From NCBI RefSeq assembly GCF_029223865.1, contig NZ_CP119520.1, positions 5,208,001 to 5,272,000 on the forward strand: 64,000 nt of DNA. The letters are read 5' to 3'. Source of the stretch: Telluria mixta. Lineage in GTDB: Bacteria; Pseudomonadota; Gammaproteobacteria; Burkholderiales; Burkholderiaceae_D. Below the pieces are notes generated by a model. It saw only the letters and a list, made by a program, of their open reading frames with translations, was not told the origin of the DNA and did no database searches. The translations under genes were made by a program, and so were the position numbers. Below are positions 43,128-53,019 of this stretch, in pieces (the first letter of the stretch is position 1; each line of letters opens with the position of its first letter).

Positions 43128-44126
43128 CTACTGCGAGGCCAGGATCGCCTCGACCGCCGCGATCTCGTCGCCCGCCAGCGGCGCCATTTCCACTGCCCGC
43201 ACCGCGTCCAGCACCTGCTGCGGCCTGCTGGCGCCGATCAGCACCGAGGCAATCGAAGGCTGGCGCCGCACCCACCCGAGCGCGAGCTGCGCGAGCGTGC
43301 GGCCGCCCGTCTCGGCGACCTGGTTCAGTGCCTCGATGATGCGCAGGCGCTCCGGCGTGATGTGTTCCGGCTTCAGGAAGCCGACCTTGCCGGCCGCGCG
43401 CGAATCGGCCGGCAGCGCGCCGCCGAGGTAGCGGTCCGTCAGCAGGCCCTGTGCCAGCGGAGAAAAGGCGATGCCGCCGACGCCTTCCCGCTCCAGCACG
43501 GGGAACAGGTCCGTCTCGGGCTGGCGCACGAGCATGTTGTAGCGCATCTGGTGGATGACGAACGGCGTGCCCAGGCGGCGCAGTTCCGCCGCCGCGGCGG
43601 CCGTGCGTTCGCCGTTGTAGTTCGAGATGCCCGCGTACAGCGCGCGCCCGCTGCGCACGATGTAATCCAGCGCCGCCATCGTTTCCTCGAGCGGGGTGTC
43701 GGGATCGGGGCGGTGGTGATAAAAGATGTCGACGTAGTCCAGGCCCATGCGCTTCAGGCTCTGGTCCAGGCTCGCGACGAGGTATTTGCGGCTGCCCCAG
43801 TCGCCGTACGGGCCGGGCCACATCGTGTAGCCGGCCTTCGTGCACACGACGATCTCGTCGCGGTACGGCTTCAGGTCCCGGGCGAGGATGCGGCCGAAGT
43901 TTTCCTCGGCCGATCCGGGCGGCGGGCCGTAGTTGTTGGCGAGGTCGTAGCACGTGACGCCGTGGTCGAACGCCGTGCGCACGATCTCGCGCTGGCGTTC
44001 GAAGTCATCCAGTCCGCCGAAGTTGTGCCACAACCCCAGCGACACGGCGGACAGCCGCAGGCCGCTGCGGCCGCAGTGCGGATAAGGCATGCTGCCATAG
44101 CGTCCGGCCGCCGCCTCGTACGTCAT
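43128..44126 (-). CDS. Aldo/keto reductase (YghZ/MgrA-like)
   Basis: 332 aa (alpha/beta)8 NADPH oxidoreductase. The catalytic tetrad is visible: Asp and Tyr in CYDLANNYG, Lys in VVCTKAGYTM and His in FYHHRPDPDTP. The N-terminal block SGLRLSAVSLGLWHNFGG matches the L-glyceraldehyde-3-phosphate reductase branch (YghZ). ATG 44126 overlaps the galK stop, so it is translated with the galactose genes and may reduce a sugar aldehyde such as galactose or its by-products. Confidence 0.85.
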   Translation of the reverse strand: MTYEAAAGRYGSMPYPHCGRSGLRLSAVSLGLWHNFGGLDDFERQREIVRTAFDHGVTCYDLANNYGPPPGSAEENFGRILARDLKPYRDEIVVCTKAGYTMWPGPYGDWGSRKYLVASLDQSLKRMGLDYVDIFYHHRPDPDTPLEETMAALDYIVRSGRALYAGISNYNGERTAAAAAELRRLGTPFVIHQMRYNMLVRQPETDLFPVLEREGVGGIAFSPLAQGLLTDRYLGGALPADSRAAGKVGFLKPEHITPERLRIIEALNQVAETGGRTLAQLALGWVRRQPSIASVLIGASRPQQVLDAVRAVEMAPLAGDEIAAVEAILASQ

Positions 44127-45286
44127 GGGGTGACTTTACCGGCGCCCGCGGCCGGCTTGCACACGTAGATCGTGGCCGGCTTGCCGTCCGGCGAGCGGTA
44201 TTCGCGCTCGACGGCGGCACGGGCCGCGTCGACCAGCGCATGCGGCACGACGGCCACCACGCAGCCGCCGAAGCCGCCGCCCGTCATGCGCACGCCGCCC
44301 TGCGTACCGATCACGTTCTTGACGATGTCGACGAGGTTGTCGATCGCAGGCACGGTGATCTCGAAATCGTCGCGCATCGATGCGTGCGATGCCGCCATCA
44401 GTTCGCCGAGGCGTTCCAGGTTGCCGGATTCCAGCGCGCCGGCGGCGGCCAGCACGCGGTCGTCTTCCGTCACCACGTGGCGTGCGCGGCGCAGCACGAC
44501 CGGGTCCAGTTCGGCCGCACGGGCTTCCAGCGTGGCCAGGTCGAGGTCGCGCAGGGCGGGAATGCCGAAGTGGCGGGCGGCCGCTTCGCACTGCTCGCGG
44601 CGTACGTTGTAGGCGCTGTCGACGAGGCCGCGCGTCACGTTCGAGTTGAAGATCATGATGGCGGCGTTGTCCGGGACCGGCACGGGCTTCACCTCCAGCG
44701 AGCGGCAGTCGATCATTAGCGCGTGGCCTTCGACGCCGCAGGCGGAACTGATCTGGTCCATGTTGCCGCACTTGGTGCCGACGAAGTCGTTTTCCGACGC
44801 CTGCGCGATCAGCGCGATGTCGATCGGCGACAGCGCCTCGAAGCCGGGCAGCGTGGCGAACAGGCGACCCACGGCGACCGACAGCGATGCCGACGACGAC
44901 AGGCCCGCACCCTGCGGCACGTCGCCCGCGATGGCCATGTCCATGCCCTGGACGGGCAGGCCGCGCTTCACGAACTGCTCGACGACGCCGCGCACGTAGT
45001 TGGCCCACATCGGCTGGCTCACGCGGTCGATGGGGGCGTCGAGGTCGTATTCGTCGAATGCGTCGCCGTAGTCGGCCGCCACGACGCGCACCTTGCGGTC
45101 GCTGCGCGGTTTCGCGGCGATGGCGGTGCGGTAGTCGATGGCGCAGGGCAGCACGAGGCCGTCGTTGTAATCCGTGTGTTCGCCGATCAGGTTGACGCGG
45201 CCCGGGGCCTGGACGAACAGCGTGGGAGCGGCGCCGAACGCGGTTTCGAAAGCGGCGGCAGTACGGGAGAGGCGGTTATCTTGCAT
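44123..45286 (-). CDS. galK: Galactokinase
   Basis: 387 aa GHMP-family kinase that makes galactose-1-phosphate. Motif 1 is APGRVNLIGEHTDYNDGLVL (galactokinase signature), the phosphate loop is GAGLSSSASLSVA and motif 3 is RMTGGGFGGCVVAV. Length and start (ATG 45286) fit the family. It lies one base after galT and overlaps the aldo/keto reductase, forming a compact galT-galK operon without galE or galM. Confidence 0.93.
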   Translation of the reverse strand: MQDNRLSRTAAAFETAFGAAPTLFVQAPGRVNLIGEHTDYNDGLVLPCAIDYRTAIAAKPRSDRKVRVVAADYGDAFDEYDLDAPIDRVSQPMWANYVRGVVEQFVKRGLPVQGMDMAIAGDVPQGAGLSSSASLSVAVGRLFATLPGFEALSPIDIALIAQASENDFVGTKCGNMDQISSACGVEGHALMIDCRSLEVKPVPVPDNAAIMIFNSNVTRGLVDSAYNVRREQCEAAARHFGIPALRDLDLATLEARAAELDPVVLRRARHVVTEDDRVLAAAGALESGNLERLGELMAASHASMRDDFEITVPAIDNLVDIVKNVIGTQGGVRMTGGGFGGCVVAVVPHALVDAARAAVEREYRSPDGKPATIYVCKPAAGAGKVTP

Positions 45287-45287
45287 G

Positions 45288-46346
45288 TCAGGTCGTTTGA
45301 GTGGATTCGGTGTCGAGGTAGTGCACTTCGGATTGCGCGCGCAGGCGGTCGGCCGCCTGTTCCGGGGTCAGGTCGCGCTGGGCTTCGGCCAGCATCTCGA
45401 AGCCGACCATGAACTTGCGCACCGACGCGGAGCGCAGCAGCGGCGGGTAGAAGTGGGCGTGCAGCTGCCAGCCTTCGGCTTCCTCATCGGGGATGCCGTA
45501 CGGGGCACCGTGCCAGCCCATCGAATACGGAAACGAGGTCTGGAACAGGTTGTCGTAGCGGGTCGTCAGGCGTTTCAGCAGCACGGCCAGGTCGGCGCGC
45601 TGGGCCGGCTGCAGCTCTTCCAGGCGGCGCACGGCGAAGCGGGGCAGGACGAGCGTCTCGAACGGCCACGCGGCCCAGTACGGGACGATGGCGACCCAGT
45701 GCTCGGTCTGCACGACGACGCGCTCGGCTGCCGCGATCTCGCGTTCGGCCACGTCCAGCAGCAGGCGGCGACCCTGTTCCGCGTGGTAGGCCTTCTGCTG
45801 GCGGTCTTCCGCGGCCGGCAGGTTCGGCACGTAGCTCGTGGCCCAGATCTGGCCGTGCGGGTGCGGATTCGAGCAGCCCATCACGGCGCCCTTGTTCTCG
45901 AACACCTGGACCCAGCGGTATTTGGCGCCCAGTTCGGCGGCCTGTTCACACCACGTGTCGATGACGCCTTCCAGCGCCGGCAGCGACAGCTGCGGCAGCG
46001 ACTTCGCGTGGTCCGGCGAGAAGCAGATCACGCGGCTCGTGCCGCGCGCGCTCATCGACTGGAACAGCGGGTCGGCGCCCGTCCCGGCTTCCGGGGTGTC
46101 GGGCATCAGCGCGGCGAAGTCGTTCTCGAACACATAGGTGCCCGTGTAGTCGGGGTTCTTTTCGCCGTTGACGCGGGTATTGCCCGGGCACAGGTAGCAG
46201 GTCGGGTCGTGCGACGGCTTGGCCGAGCGGTCGACGGCTTCCTGCTGTCCCTGCCACGGACGCTTGGCGCGGTGCGGGGACACGAGGACCCAGTCGCCTT
46301 GCAGCGGGTTGTAACGGCGGTGCGGATGGTCGGATGGATTGAACAT
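45288..46346 (-). CDS. galT: Galactose-1-phosphate uridylyltransferase
   Basis: 352 aa HIT-superfamily enzyme exchanging UMP between UDP-glucose and galactose-1-phosphate. The catalytic HPH is in [12 protein letters not shown], the zinc site includes [10 protein letters not shown], and FVENDFAAL-like [12 protein letters not shown] and the C-terminal [11 protein letters not shown] are typical. The ATG at 46346 begins [21 protein letters not shown], matching the family N-terminus. First gene of the gal operon. Confidence 0.93.
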   Translation of the reverse strand: MFNPSDHPHRRYNPLQGDWVLVSPHRAKRPWQGQQEAVDRSAKPSHDPTCYLCPGNTRVNGEKNPDYTGTYVFENDFAALMPDTPEAGTGADPLFQSMSARGTSRVICFSPDHAKSLPQLSLPALEGVIDTWCEQAAELGAKYRWVQVFENKGAVMGCSNPHPHGQIWATSYVPNLPAAEDRQQKAYHAEQGRRLLLDVAEREIAAAERVVVQTEHWVAIVPYWAAWPFETLVLPRFAVRRLEELQPAQRADLAVLLKRLTTRYDNLFQTSFPYSMGWHGAPYGIPDEEAEGWQLHAHFYPPLLRSASVRKFMVGFEMLAEAQRDLTPEQAADRLRAQSEVHYLDTESTQTT

Positions 46347-46592
46347 GGTCTTCTTCTGCGATTCGGAAATAGGATGCTCGAAAAGCCACGGCCGGGCGGC
46401 GCGGCACGCGTACCGGTGGAAGCAGAGGCTGGCGCCGGTGTCTGGGGCCATTCTACCGTCGGTCGCGCCGCGCACGGCTGCACTGGCGTGCGGGCTTTTC
46501 CTGAGGCAAGAAGCTTAACGTGATGGCACGAAACGAGTTATACCCAATGCGGGGGCTCGTATCTTGTTTTGCTATGGTAAAGACATGTTAGG

Positions 46593-47605
46593 TCAACGCG
46601 GTCGTTGCAATCGTAGCAACATCCAGGCGATGGCACCCGTGACGAGCGCCGTGAAACCCAGCACGAGCCAGAAGCCATGCGGATGCTGGGACAGCGGCAC
46701 GCCGCCCACGTTCATGCCCAGCAGGCCGGCGATCAGGTTGATCGGAAGGGCCATCACCGTCACGATGGTCAGCAGGAACAGGCTGCGGTTGTTGTCCTCG
46801 TTGACCCGGGCCGCGATCTCTTCCTGCAGCAGCTTGATCCGTTCCTGCAGCGCGGCGAGGTCGGACAGCACGACCGTGAACTCTTCCGTCGACTGGCGCA
46901 GTTCCTGGCGGTCTTCCGGCGCCACCCAGGCGGGGGACGCTGCAGCAGGCGGAAGAGGGCGGCCGGTTCGGGCGCGAGCAGCCGCTGCAGCCGGACGAGC
47001 ACCCGGCGCAGCGCGCCCAGGTCTTCGCGCCGGCGCGTGAGGCGGCCGGCCAGCAACTGGTCCTCGGCGGTGTCGACGCGTGCAACGGCATCGCGCACGA
47101 TGTTGACGAGGACGTCGGCCTGGTCGCGCAGCAAATGGACGAGCAACTCGACGGACGAGCGCAACGGCGCGCCGCCCAGCACGTCCTGGCGCAGGCGTTC
47201 GATGGATTCGAGCGGCTTGCGCCGGGCGGTGATCACGCCGTGCGGGGTCACGTGGACCCACAGGGTGGAGATCTCGGCCGTGTCGACCGAAAAATTATGC
47301 AGGACGTCGTTGACGACGGCGATCAGGGCATCGTCCGCGACCTCGATGCGGGTCGAGCGCGAGCCCTGGTGCAGCGTCTCGTAGAATTCGTCGGGCAGGC
47401 CGGCGTGGGCGTGCAGCCAGCGCTCGCTGGCTGCATTCGAGAGGTTGAAGTGCAGCCAGACGAACTGTCCGGGGACGGGGGCGCGCAACCAGGCCTCGGC
47501 TTCCTTCGCGTCGATGGAGCCCGCCGGCGCGACACTCCCCATCAGGAAGCCCCAGACCAGCCCCGTCACGTCGGAGCCGTAGTTGAACGCCGGTGTCGCC
47601 ATCAT
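46593..47605 (-). pseudogene. ZntB/CorA-family metal transporter with a single-base frameshift
   Basis: Two frames make one ~337-aa protein. The first, from ATG 47605 (or 47602), covers the cytoplasmic funnel domain (VWLHFNLSNAASERWL, STRIEVADDALIAVVND, HNFSVDTAEISTLWVHVTP). The second, one base earlier in phase, gives WVAPEDRQELRQSTEEFTVV, the long helix and the two C-terminal helices with the GMN pore motif (GLLGMNVGGVPL). The change falls at the five-base run 46932-46936. The family exports zinc or moves divalent cations. One missing base explains the break; sequencing error is as likely as mutation. Confidence 0.8.
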
Positions 47606-47652
47606 CCATCCCATGCAAGCCAGAGGTGACGGCATTGTAGGGCATTAGCGTA

Positions 47653-47773
47653 CCGTCATTCCCGCGTACGCGGGAATCCATACTGAGCTTCAGAATTATG
47701 CGACGGCGCTCACGGCGAATGGCATCCGAATTCGGAGATTCAGCATGGGTTCCCGCTTTCGCGGGAACGACGG
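47653..47773. repeat. MITE-like inverted repeat (~120 bp)
   Basis: CCGTCATTCCCGCG..CGCGGGAATCCA at the left and TGGGTTCCCGC..GCGGGAACGACGG at the right are complementary, and each is also a small hairpin. This 'CGTCATTCCCGCG' ending is widespread in Proteobacteria as a miniature repeat. Confidence 0.6.
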
Positions 47774-49621
47774 TTAAGCCGACAAGGTCGTGTCGTACCG
47801 CTTCCCGCCGATCTTCACGTTCGCCAGCTTCAGCCCCCGCACGTTATAGGTGTACCAGGGCTGCGCCGCATTGACGGGCGTGCCGAAGTCGCAGTCCGTG
47901 ATCGTCACGTCGCGCACGGGCAGCACGGCCGGCGCCGGCGATGGTCCGTTGTAGTCGGACGCTACCGGCCCGAGGACGACGAACGCCTGGAAGCACGACG
48001 CCAGGGACCCGTCCTTCGTCTTCACGTTGCCCACCTTGACCTTCGAGATATGCACGTTGCGCACCTCGGGCGGGCGCACGCGCACGTTGTCCGCGCGCGG
48101 CGTGTAGTCGCAGTCGAACGTGACGACGGCGCCGGCGGCCGTGGCCACCGTCCGGGACGCGATCGGCGATCCGGGCAGCGACGCATAGAAAGACGGGGAC
48201 GTCTGCACGCCGTTCGGGATGCTCACGTTGCGGACATAAAAATTGCGGAGGAAGCCGCCGCGGTTCATGTTCGTCTTCAGGCGGATGGCCGTGTTCAGCG
48301 GATTCGTCGCCCAGTTCATGTTCTCGAACACGAGGTCCTGCGCGTACACGTTCTGGATGCCGCCCGCCATCTCGCTGCCCAGCGTGACGGCGCCGTGGCC
48401 GCTCTGCATCGTGCAGTTCTGGATGACGATGTTCTGCGACGGGCCGTATTGCGTGTCGAGGTTCTTGCCGGCCTTGATGGCGATGCAGTCGTCGCCCGTG
48501 TTGAACTGGCAGCCTTCCACCAGCACCGTGTCGCATGCTTCCGGATCGAAGCCGTCGCTGTTCGGCCCCAGGCTGTTCGCGTGGACCTTGCGGATGGTGA
48601 GGTTGCGGCATGCGACCGGGTGGTGCTGCCAGAACGGCGTGTGGATCACCTGGTAGCCTTCCAGCAGCACGTTGGTGCACCCGATCAGCTGGATCATCGG
48701 CGGACGCAGGTAGTGGCCCAGGCCGAACACGCGCTTCGCCAAAGGCACGCCCGCTTCCGACAGCGCCGGCAGGTACGCGTCGTCCGCGCGCCACTTGTCG
48801 CCTTCGCCCTGGATCAGCCGGCGTTTTTCTTCCGGCAGCCCCGGTGCCACGTCGGCCAGCGACTTCGGATTCAATTCGTTGACCTGGTTCTGCGCCAGCT
48901 TGCCGGGCACATAATTCGGCGACTTGTCCTGGGCGACGGAGTTGATGGTCGCGTTCTTGCCCTTCCACGTCCACCAGCAGTCGGCGCGGCCGGGGAACGG
49001 CACACCGCCCTGGCCGTCGAGGATCGCCGTCCAGTCGTCGCCGGTGAGGGCGATGTTGTCCTGGTTGTGCGCATAAATCATGGCCGAGAAGTTCAGGCAG
49101 TCGTTGCTCTGCCAGCGCGACACGACCAGCTTGCCGTTCGGGCCGCAGTCGACGTCGCCGTATTTCGCATAGTCGGCCGGATCGTTGCTGAAGTAGACGT
49201 GCGCGCCGCTCGCGAGGTGCACGTTCACGTTCGACAGCAGCACGATGGGGCCGGCGCAATACCAGTCGCCTTTCGGGATCACGACGCGGCCGCCGCCCTC
49301 GGCGTGGCATTTCTCGATGGCGGCACGGATCGCGGCATAGCAGTCCTTCGAACCCGGCGCGGGCGTCGGCAAGTCCGCCTGGTCCTCGAACGATACCCAC
49401 GCTTTCACGGGCACGAGCTTGCACGGTGCGGCGCCGAAGTCGGTGACGACGTAGTCGGCCTTGCGGAACTTGACCGGGTTGGCGAGGCGGCGCGCGATGC
49501 TTGCTGCGGCCTGCCACGGATCGCCTGCCGCAGCCAGCGTGCGCGCGGGGCCGGACAGTGCGAGGCCCGCGATGGCGGCCGTCTTCAGAAAGCCGCGGCG
49601 GGCGTCGAATGATTGCTTCAT
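47774..49621 (-). CDS. GH28 polygalacturonase-like enzyme, Tat-exported
   Basis: 615 aa. A twin-arginine signal is clear (DARRGFLKTAAIAGLALSG). The right-handed beta-helix carries GH28 hallmarks: NSDGFDPEACDTV (equivalent of NTDG), NTGDDCIAIKAGKN with the catalytic Asp pair, SGHGAVTLGSEMAGG and AIRLKTN. It would cleave alpha-1,4-galacturonan, probably in exo fashion like long bacterial PehX enzymes. Last gene of a tight minus-strand operon (TonB receptor, CE12, GH28-CE8, this). ATG 49621 is 10 bases after the upstream gene's stop. Confidence 0.87.
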   Translation of the reverse strand: MKQSFDARRGFLKTAAIAGLALSGPARTLAAAGDPWQAAASIARRLANPVKFRKADYVVTDFGAAPCKLVPVKAWVSFEDQADLPTPAPGSKDCYAAIRAAIEKCHAEGGGRVVIPKGDWYCAGPIVLLSNVNVHLASGAHVYFSNDPADYAKYGDVDCGPNGKLVVSRWQSNDCLNFSAMIYAHNQDNIALTGDDWTAILDGQGGVPFPGRADCWWTWKGKNATINSVAQDKSPNYVPGKLAQNQVNELNPKSLADVAPGLPEEKRRLIQGEGDKWRADDAYLPALSEAGVPLAKRVFGLGHYLRPPMIQLIGCTNVLLEGYQVIHTPFWQHHPVACRNLTIRKVHANSLGPNSDGFDPEACDTVLVEGCQFNTGDDCIAIKAGKNLDTQYGPSQNIVIQNCTMQSGHGAVTLGSEMAGGIQNVYAQDLVFENMNWATNPLNTAIRLKTNMNRGGFLRNFYVRNVSIPNGVQTSPSFYASLPGSPIASRTVATAAGAVVTFDCDYTPRADNVRVRPPEVRNVHISKVKVGNVKTKDGSLASCFQAFVVLGPVASDYNGPSPAPAVLPVRDVTITDCDFGTPVNAAQPWYTYNVRGLKLANVKIGGKRYDTTLSA

Positions 49622-49631
49622 GGTGTCTCCG

Positions 49632-52232
49632 TCACTCATTGGTGTTGTCGTATTCGGCGAGATAGATGTCGGCAGGGGCGGGCCGTGGGCCTGACGGCGG
49701 GAACGGCGTGCCGGCCAGGTTGTCCCAGTAATCGTCCGAGCTGAATTGCGCCGGACGGTGCGCCAGCGTGCCGTTGCGGTTCCATTCCGACCACGGCGTC
49801 GTCTTCTCGAAATGCGGGCCGATGCGCGAGCGCAGGATCACGGCCTTGCCGACCGTCTCCAGCGTGCGCTTGCGGATCGTGCCGTTCGGTGCCTTGTAGA
49901 CGTCGATATCGCCCAGCCGGCACGTGTAGCCGTCGACGGGGACGAAGCCGTACGGTGTGCAGCGTTCGTTATGAAACCACTGGCGCGCGAAGTAGAACTG
50001 CGTGCGGGCCGGGCCCGGCGCATCGCTCGTGAAGCGGCAGCCGTCGAACACGAAGCCATATCTGGCGCGGCGGTTCGTGTCCGGCGCCGCGACGTAGGAC
50101 GCGGCGCGGCCATCGATGGCGTGGATGTCGCAATCCTTGAAGAAGGCGATGGTGTCGCCGAAGATGAAGTCGACGTCGCCTTCGATATGCGTATCGTGGA
50201 AGAAGCTGCGCACCGTTTCCGTGCCGTCCTTCGAACTGAGGAACAGCGTGTCCTGCAGGCCGAGCAGGCGTACGCGCTCGAACTGTGCCTTGTCCGCGCC
50301 GTCGACGCGCAGCGCGACGGCCTGGTGATGCACGCGGCTGCCGCCCGTCGTGTCGGGGCAGTTGTCGCCTTTGCACTCCGCATGCGTGACTCCACCGTCG
50401 CGGTTGTACGCGTTCTCGATCGTCAGGTTGCGGGCCTGGAAACCGTCGGCGCGCACCCAGACGGTGGCGGAGCCCGTCGTCTGCAGGGCAGGTAAATCCT
50501 TCAGCGCGTCGTACATCGAGCGCACGCCGGGCGCCGCGTGTTCGAACGCAGCGGCGTAGCGGTCGCGGTACGCGGCGCCCGTCGTCGACGCATCGAGCGC
50601 TGCACTGATGCGCACGGCCTGCGGGTCGGCGCCGCCGCCATCCAGCGTGATCGGCGGTGCGCCCGGCGGCACGTAGACGAGTTCCTGGTACGTACCCGGG
50701 GCGATGCGGATGACGATACGGCGCGTGCCGCCCGTCGCCACGGCGTGGTCGACCGCGGCCTGCACGGTGGCGAAACGCGTCGTGCCGTCGGCGGCTGCAT
50801 GTGCATCGACCGTGTAGTCGGCACGCAGCGGCGCGCCGGTCGCGAGCGGGTCGGCGAGCGGATCCCACGGGTCCACGCGTTCGTTGCCGACCGGTCCCAC
50901 GTAGCGCAATACCGTGCGGTAGTCGTAGTCGGCGGCCAGGGCCGGCGTCAGCTGGGGCCGCGGATTCCGGACTGCCTGCTCCGGAAAAGGCAGGAACCGG
51001 TCCGTGCAATCGGGCGCCGTACCGAACCCGCCTTGCACGCGTGCATGCTCCTGCTTCACGTCCGACCCGGCCGCGATGGCCACGTCCTTCAAGTCCAGCG
51101 CCAGCGGATGCGCCTCGTCGTACCCCTGCAGCAGGATGCGTCCCGGCGTCGTGCTGCGCACCCGCTCCATGCGGATGCCGGCATAGTCGGGGACGAGGGC
51201 ACCCGGCTGCGCGGGCTGTTCGTAATGCGTCGTGATCTCGATGGGCGAGCGGATGCCGCGCAGGCAGACATCGCGGTAGACGATGCCGTCCACCCGTCCG
51301 CCGCGCATGTCGTTGCTCTTGATGCGCAGGCCGGACGTCGTACCGTCCATCGTCAGGTTCTCGACGAGCACGCGACGCACGCCGCCGTTCGTCTCGCTGC
51401 CGATGGACATGCCGTGGCCGCTGTAGAAGCGGTTGAGCACGATCGATACGTTCTCCGTCGGCCCGGCGGCGCCGGCCTTGATGGCGACGTTGTCGTCGCC
51501 GGTGCGGATGATGCTGTGCGCAATGGTGACGTTGCGCGACGAGATCGGGTCGATGCCGTCCGTGTTGCGCGCGTCGTGCGGGGTGTCGATCGTGACGCCC
51601 CACGCGGTGAAGCCGTCCACGTTGTTCAGCGTGACGTGGAAGTTCGGCGAATTCTTGAGGGTGATGCGGTAGAGCGTGACGTCGCGCGCCTGGTCGGCCT
51701 GGATCAGGCGCGGCACGTTTTGCCGGGTCTTTTCCTTTTGCGCGCGGCGGGCGATCTGCCACCACGTCTCTTCCTTGCCGGCGATGCGCTGTCCACCCTG
51801 GCCATCGATGATGCCGCTGCCCATGATGCCGGCACCGCGCACGCCGTCCAGCGTGATGAAGGGACGGCAGCCGCGGCCCGACGCATCGTTCGTGCCGCAC
51901 GTGCCCGCACCGCGGTCGAACAGGCGCGGGTCCGTGCTGGCGTACAGCGTCGCGCCTTTGTCGACGAGCAGGGTGACGCCGTCGCGCAGCTGCAGCGGGC
52001 CGGCCACGAAGCTGCGCTTGTCGTTGCTGGCGGCGAGCACCACGGCGTGCCCGGGCGCGCACTTGTCGATGGCGGCCTGGATGCGCGCGGCGTCGTCGCG
52101 TCCCGTGTTCGTGGTCTCGCCGATCAGGACCGCGCAGGCTGGCGGGACGACGGGTTCGCGCACGGTGCGTGTGTCCTGCGCGTGCGCGCCCACGGAAGCG
52201 AGCATGCACGCGAGGCCAGCGAGACGCCTCAA
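49632..52232 (-). CDS. GH28 polygalacturonase - CE8 pectinesterase fusion
   Basis: 866 aa with a signal peptide (LRRLAGLACMLASVGAHA) starting at TTG 52232, which overlaps the CE12 stop (TTGA). Residues ~25-430 are a GH28 beta-helix with NTDGIDP, GDDNVAIKAG, SGHGMSIGSE and LRIKSN. Residues ~500-860 are a CE8 pectin methylesterase: GLQDTLFLSS, GDVDFIFGDTIAFF with its catalytic Asp residues and ARQWFHNE. One chain can therefore remove methyl esters and cut the exposed galacturonan. The ATG at 52205 in the signal peptide is an alternative start. Confidence 0.85.
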   Translation of the reverse strand: MRRLAGLACMLASVGAHAQDTRTVREPVVPPACAVLIGETTNTGRDDAARIQAAIDKCAPGHAVVLAASNDKRSFVAGPLQLRDGVTLLVDKGATLYASTDPRLFDRGAGTCGTNDASGRGCRPFITLDGVRGAGIMGSGIIDGQGGQRIAGKEETWWQIARRAQKEKTRQNVPRLIQADQARDVTLYRITLKNSPNFHVTLNNVDGFTAWGVTIDTPHDARNTDGIDPISSRNVTIAHSIIRTGDDNVAIKAGAAGPTENVSIVLNRFYSGHGMSIGSETNGGVRRVLVENLTMDGTTSGLRIKSNDMRGGRVDGIVYRDVCLRGIRSPIEITTHYEQPAQPGALVPDYAGIRMERVRSTTPGRILLQGYDEAHPLALDLKDVAIAAGSDVKQEHARVQGGFGTAPDCTDRFLPFPEQAVRNPRPQLTPALAADYDYRTVLRYVGPVGNERVDPWDPLADPLATGAPLRADYTVDAHAAADGTTRFATVQAAVDHAVATGGTRRIVIRIAPGTYQELVYVPPGAPPITLDGGGADPQAVRISAALDASTTGAAYRDRYAAAFEHAAPGVRSMYDALKDLPALQTTGSATVWVRADGFQARNLTIENAYNRDGGVTHAECKGDNCPDTTGGSRVHHQAVALRVDGADKAQFERVRLLGLQDTLFLSSKDGTETVRSFFHDTHIEGDVDFIFGDTIAFFKDCDIHAIDGRAASYVAAPDTNRRARYGFVFDGCRFTSDAPGPARTQFYFARQWFHNERCTPYGFVPVDGYTCRLGDIDVYKAPNGTIRKRTLETVGKAVILRSRIGPHFEKTTPWSEWNRNGTLAHRPAQFSSDDYWDNLAGTPFPPSGPRPAPADIYLAEYDNTNE

Positions 52233-53014
52233 GGCTTGCCCCCGTCCTTGAAATAAACAGCCGTCTCCGGCCTTGCGGCCACCAGCTCGCGCTCGACCAT
52301 GCGCGCGAAAAAGTCCGCCCCTTTGGCGCCGAGGTGCGTCCGGTCGAAGGCCGTCTTCGCGGCGCCGGCCGGTTCGACCTTGTTGGGGTCGACCGGCAGG
52401 CCGTAGCCCGGCGGACGGGGCACGACGGCCAGCGTATCCGCCTCGTCCTGGCCCATGGCCTGGACGGCGGCCACGCTGTCCTTGTTCAAGTCCAGCAGCA
52501 CGGCATGTTCCTGCGCGGCCGCGCGGCGGGTCGCCTCGGCCCACGGCGCCAGGTCGTTGCCGAGATACGCGCCCTTGAACGTGCGCCGGGTGAGCGGGGT
52601 GACGAGCACCGGCACGCCGCCCAGGTCCCGCGTCTCCTGCGCATAGCGCGCCATGTTGACGGGGAACTGGGTGACGAGGTCGGTGGACCGGCCCGGCTTG
52701 CCCGGCTGGTCGTTGTGGCCGAACTGCACGAGCACGTACGTGGCCTTGAACGACGCGCCGTCCTTCAGCATGCGCTGGACCTCGTCCCAGCGGCCCTCCG
52801 CACGGAAGCTGCCGGTGCTGCGGCCGCCGCGCGCGAGATTGACGCAGGAAACCTCGGGCGTGAAGCGGGCGCACAAGGCGTCGCCGTAGCCGCTCTTGCT
52901 CGCCATCGTCGAATCGCCGACGAGGATTACGCGGATCGGCGCCTCGGCGGCGCCGGCCTGGCCGGCCAGGACAAGCCCGGCCAGGACGATACGTTTCAAC
53001 AGTACCGTGCGCAT
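52229..53014 (-). CDS. SGNH-family acetylesterase (CE12, rhamnogalacturonan acetylesterase-like)
   Basis: 261 aa secreted esterase. Signal peptide MRTVLLKRIVLAGLVLAGQAGAA, then block I GDSTMAS with the nucleophile Ser, block III QFGHNDQPG and the C-terminal catalytic DRTHLGAKG. The order and spacing are those of CE12 enzymes that deacetylate pectin and rhamnogalacturonan. Its ATG is five bases after the TonB receptor stop, and its own stop overlaps the next gene, so it sits inside the pectin operon. Confidence 0.85.
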   Translation of the reverse strand: MRTVLLKRIVLAGLVLAGQAGAAEAPIRVILVGDSTMASKSGYGDALCARFTPEVSCVNLARGGRSTGSFRAEGRWDEVQRMLKDGASFKATYVLVQFGHNDQPGKPGRSTDLVTQFPVNMARYAQETRDLGGVPVLVTPLTRRTFKGAYLGNDLAPWAEATRRAAAQEHAVLLDLNKDSVAAVQAMGQDEADTLAVVPRPPGYGLPVDPNKVEPAGAAKTAFDRTHLGAKGADFFARMVERELVAARPETAVYFKDGGKP

Positions 53015-53019
53015 CGCGA

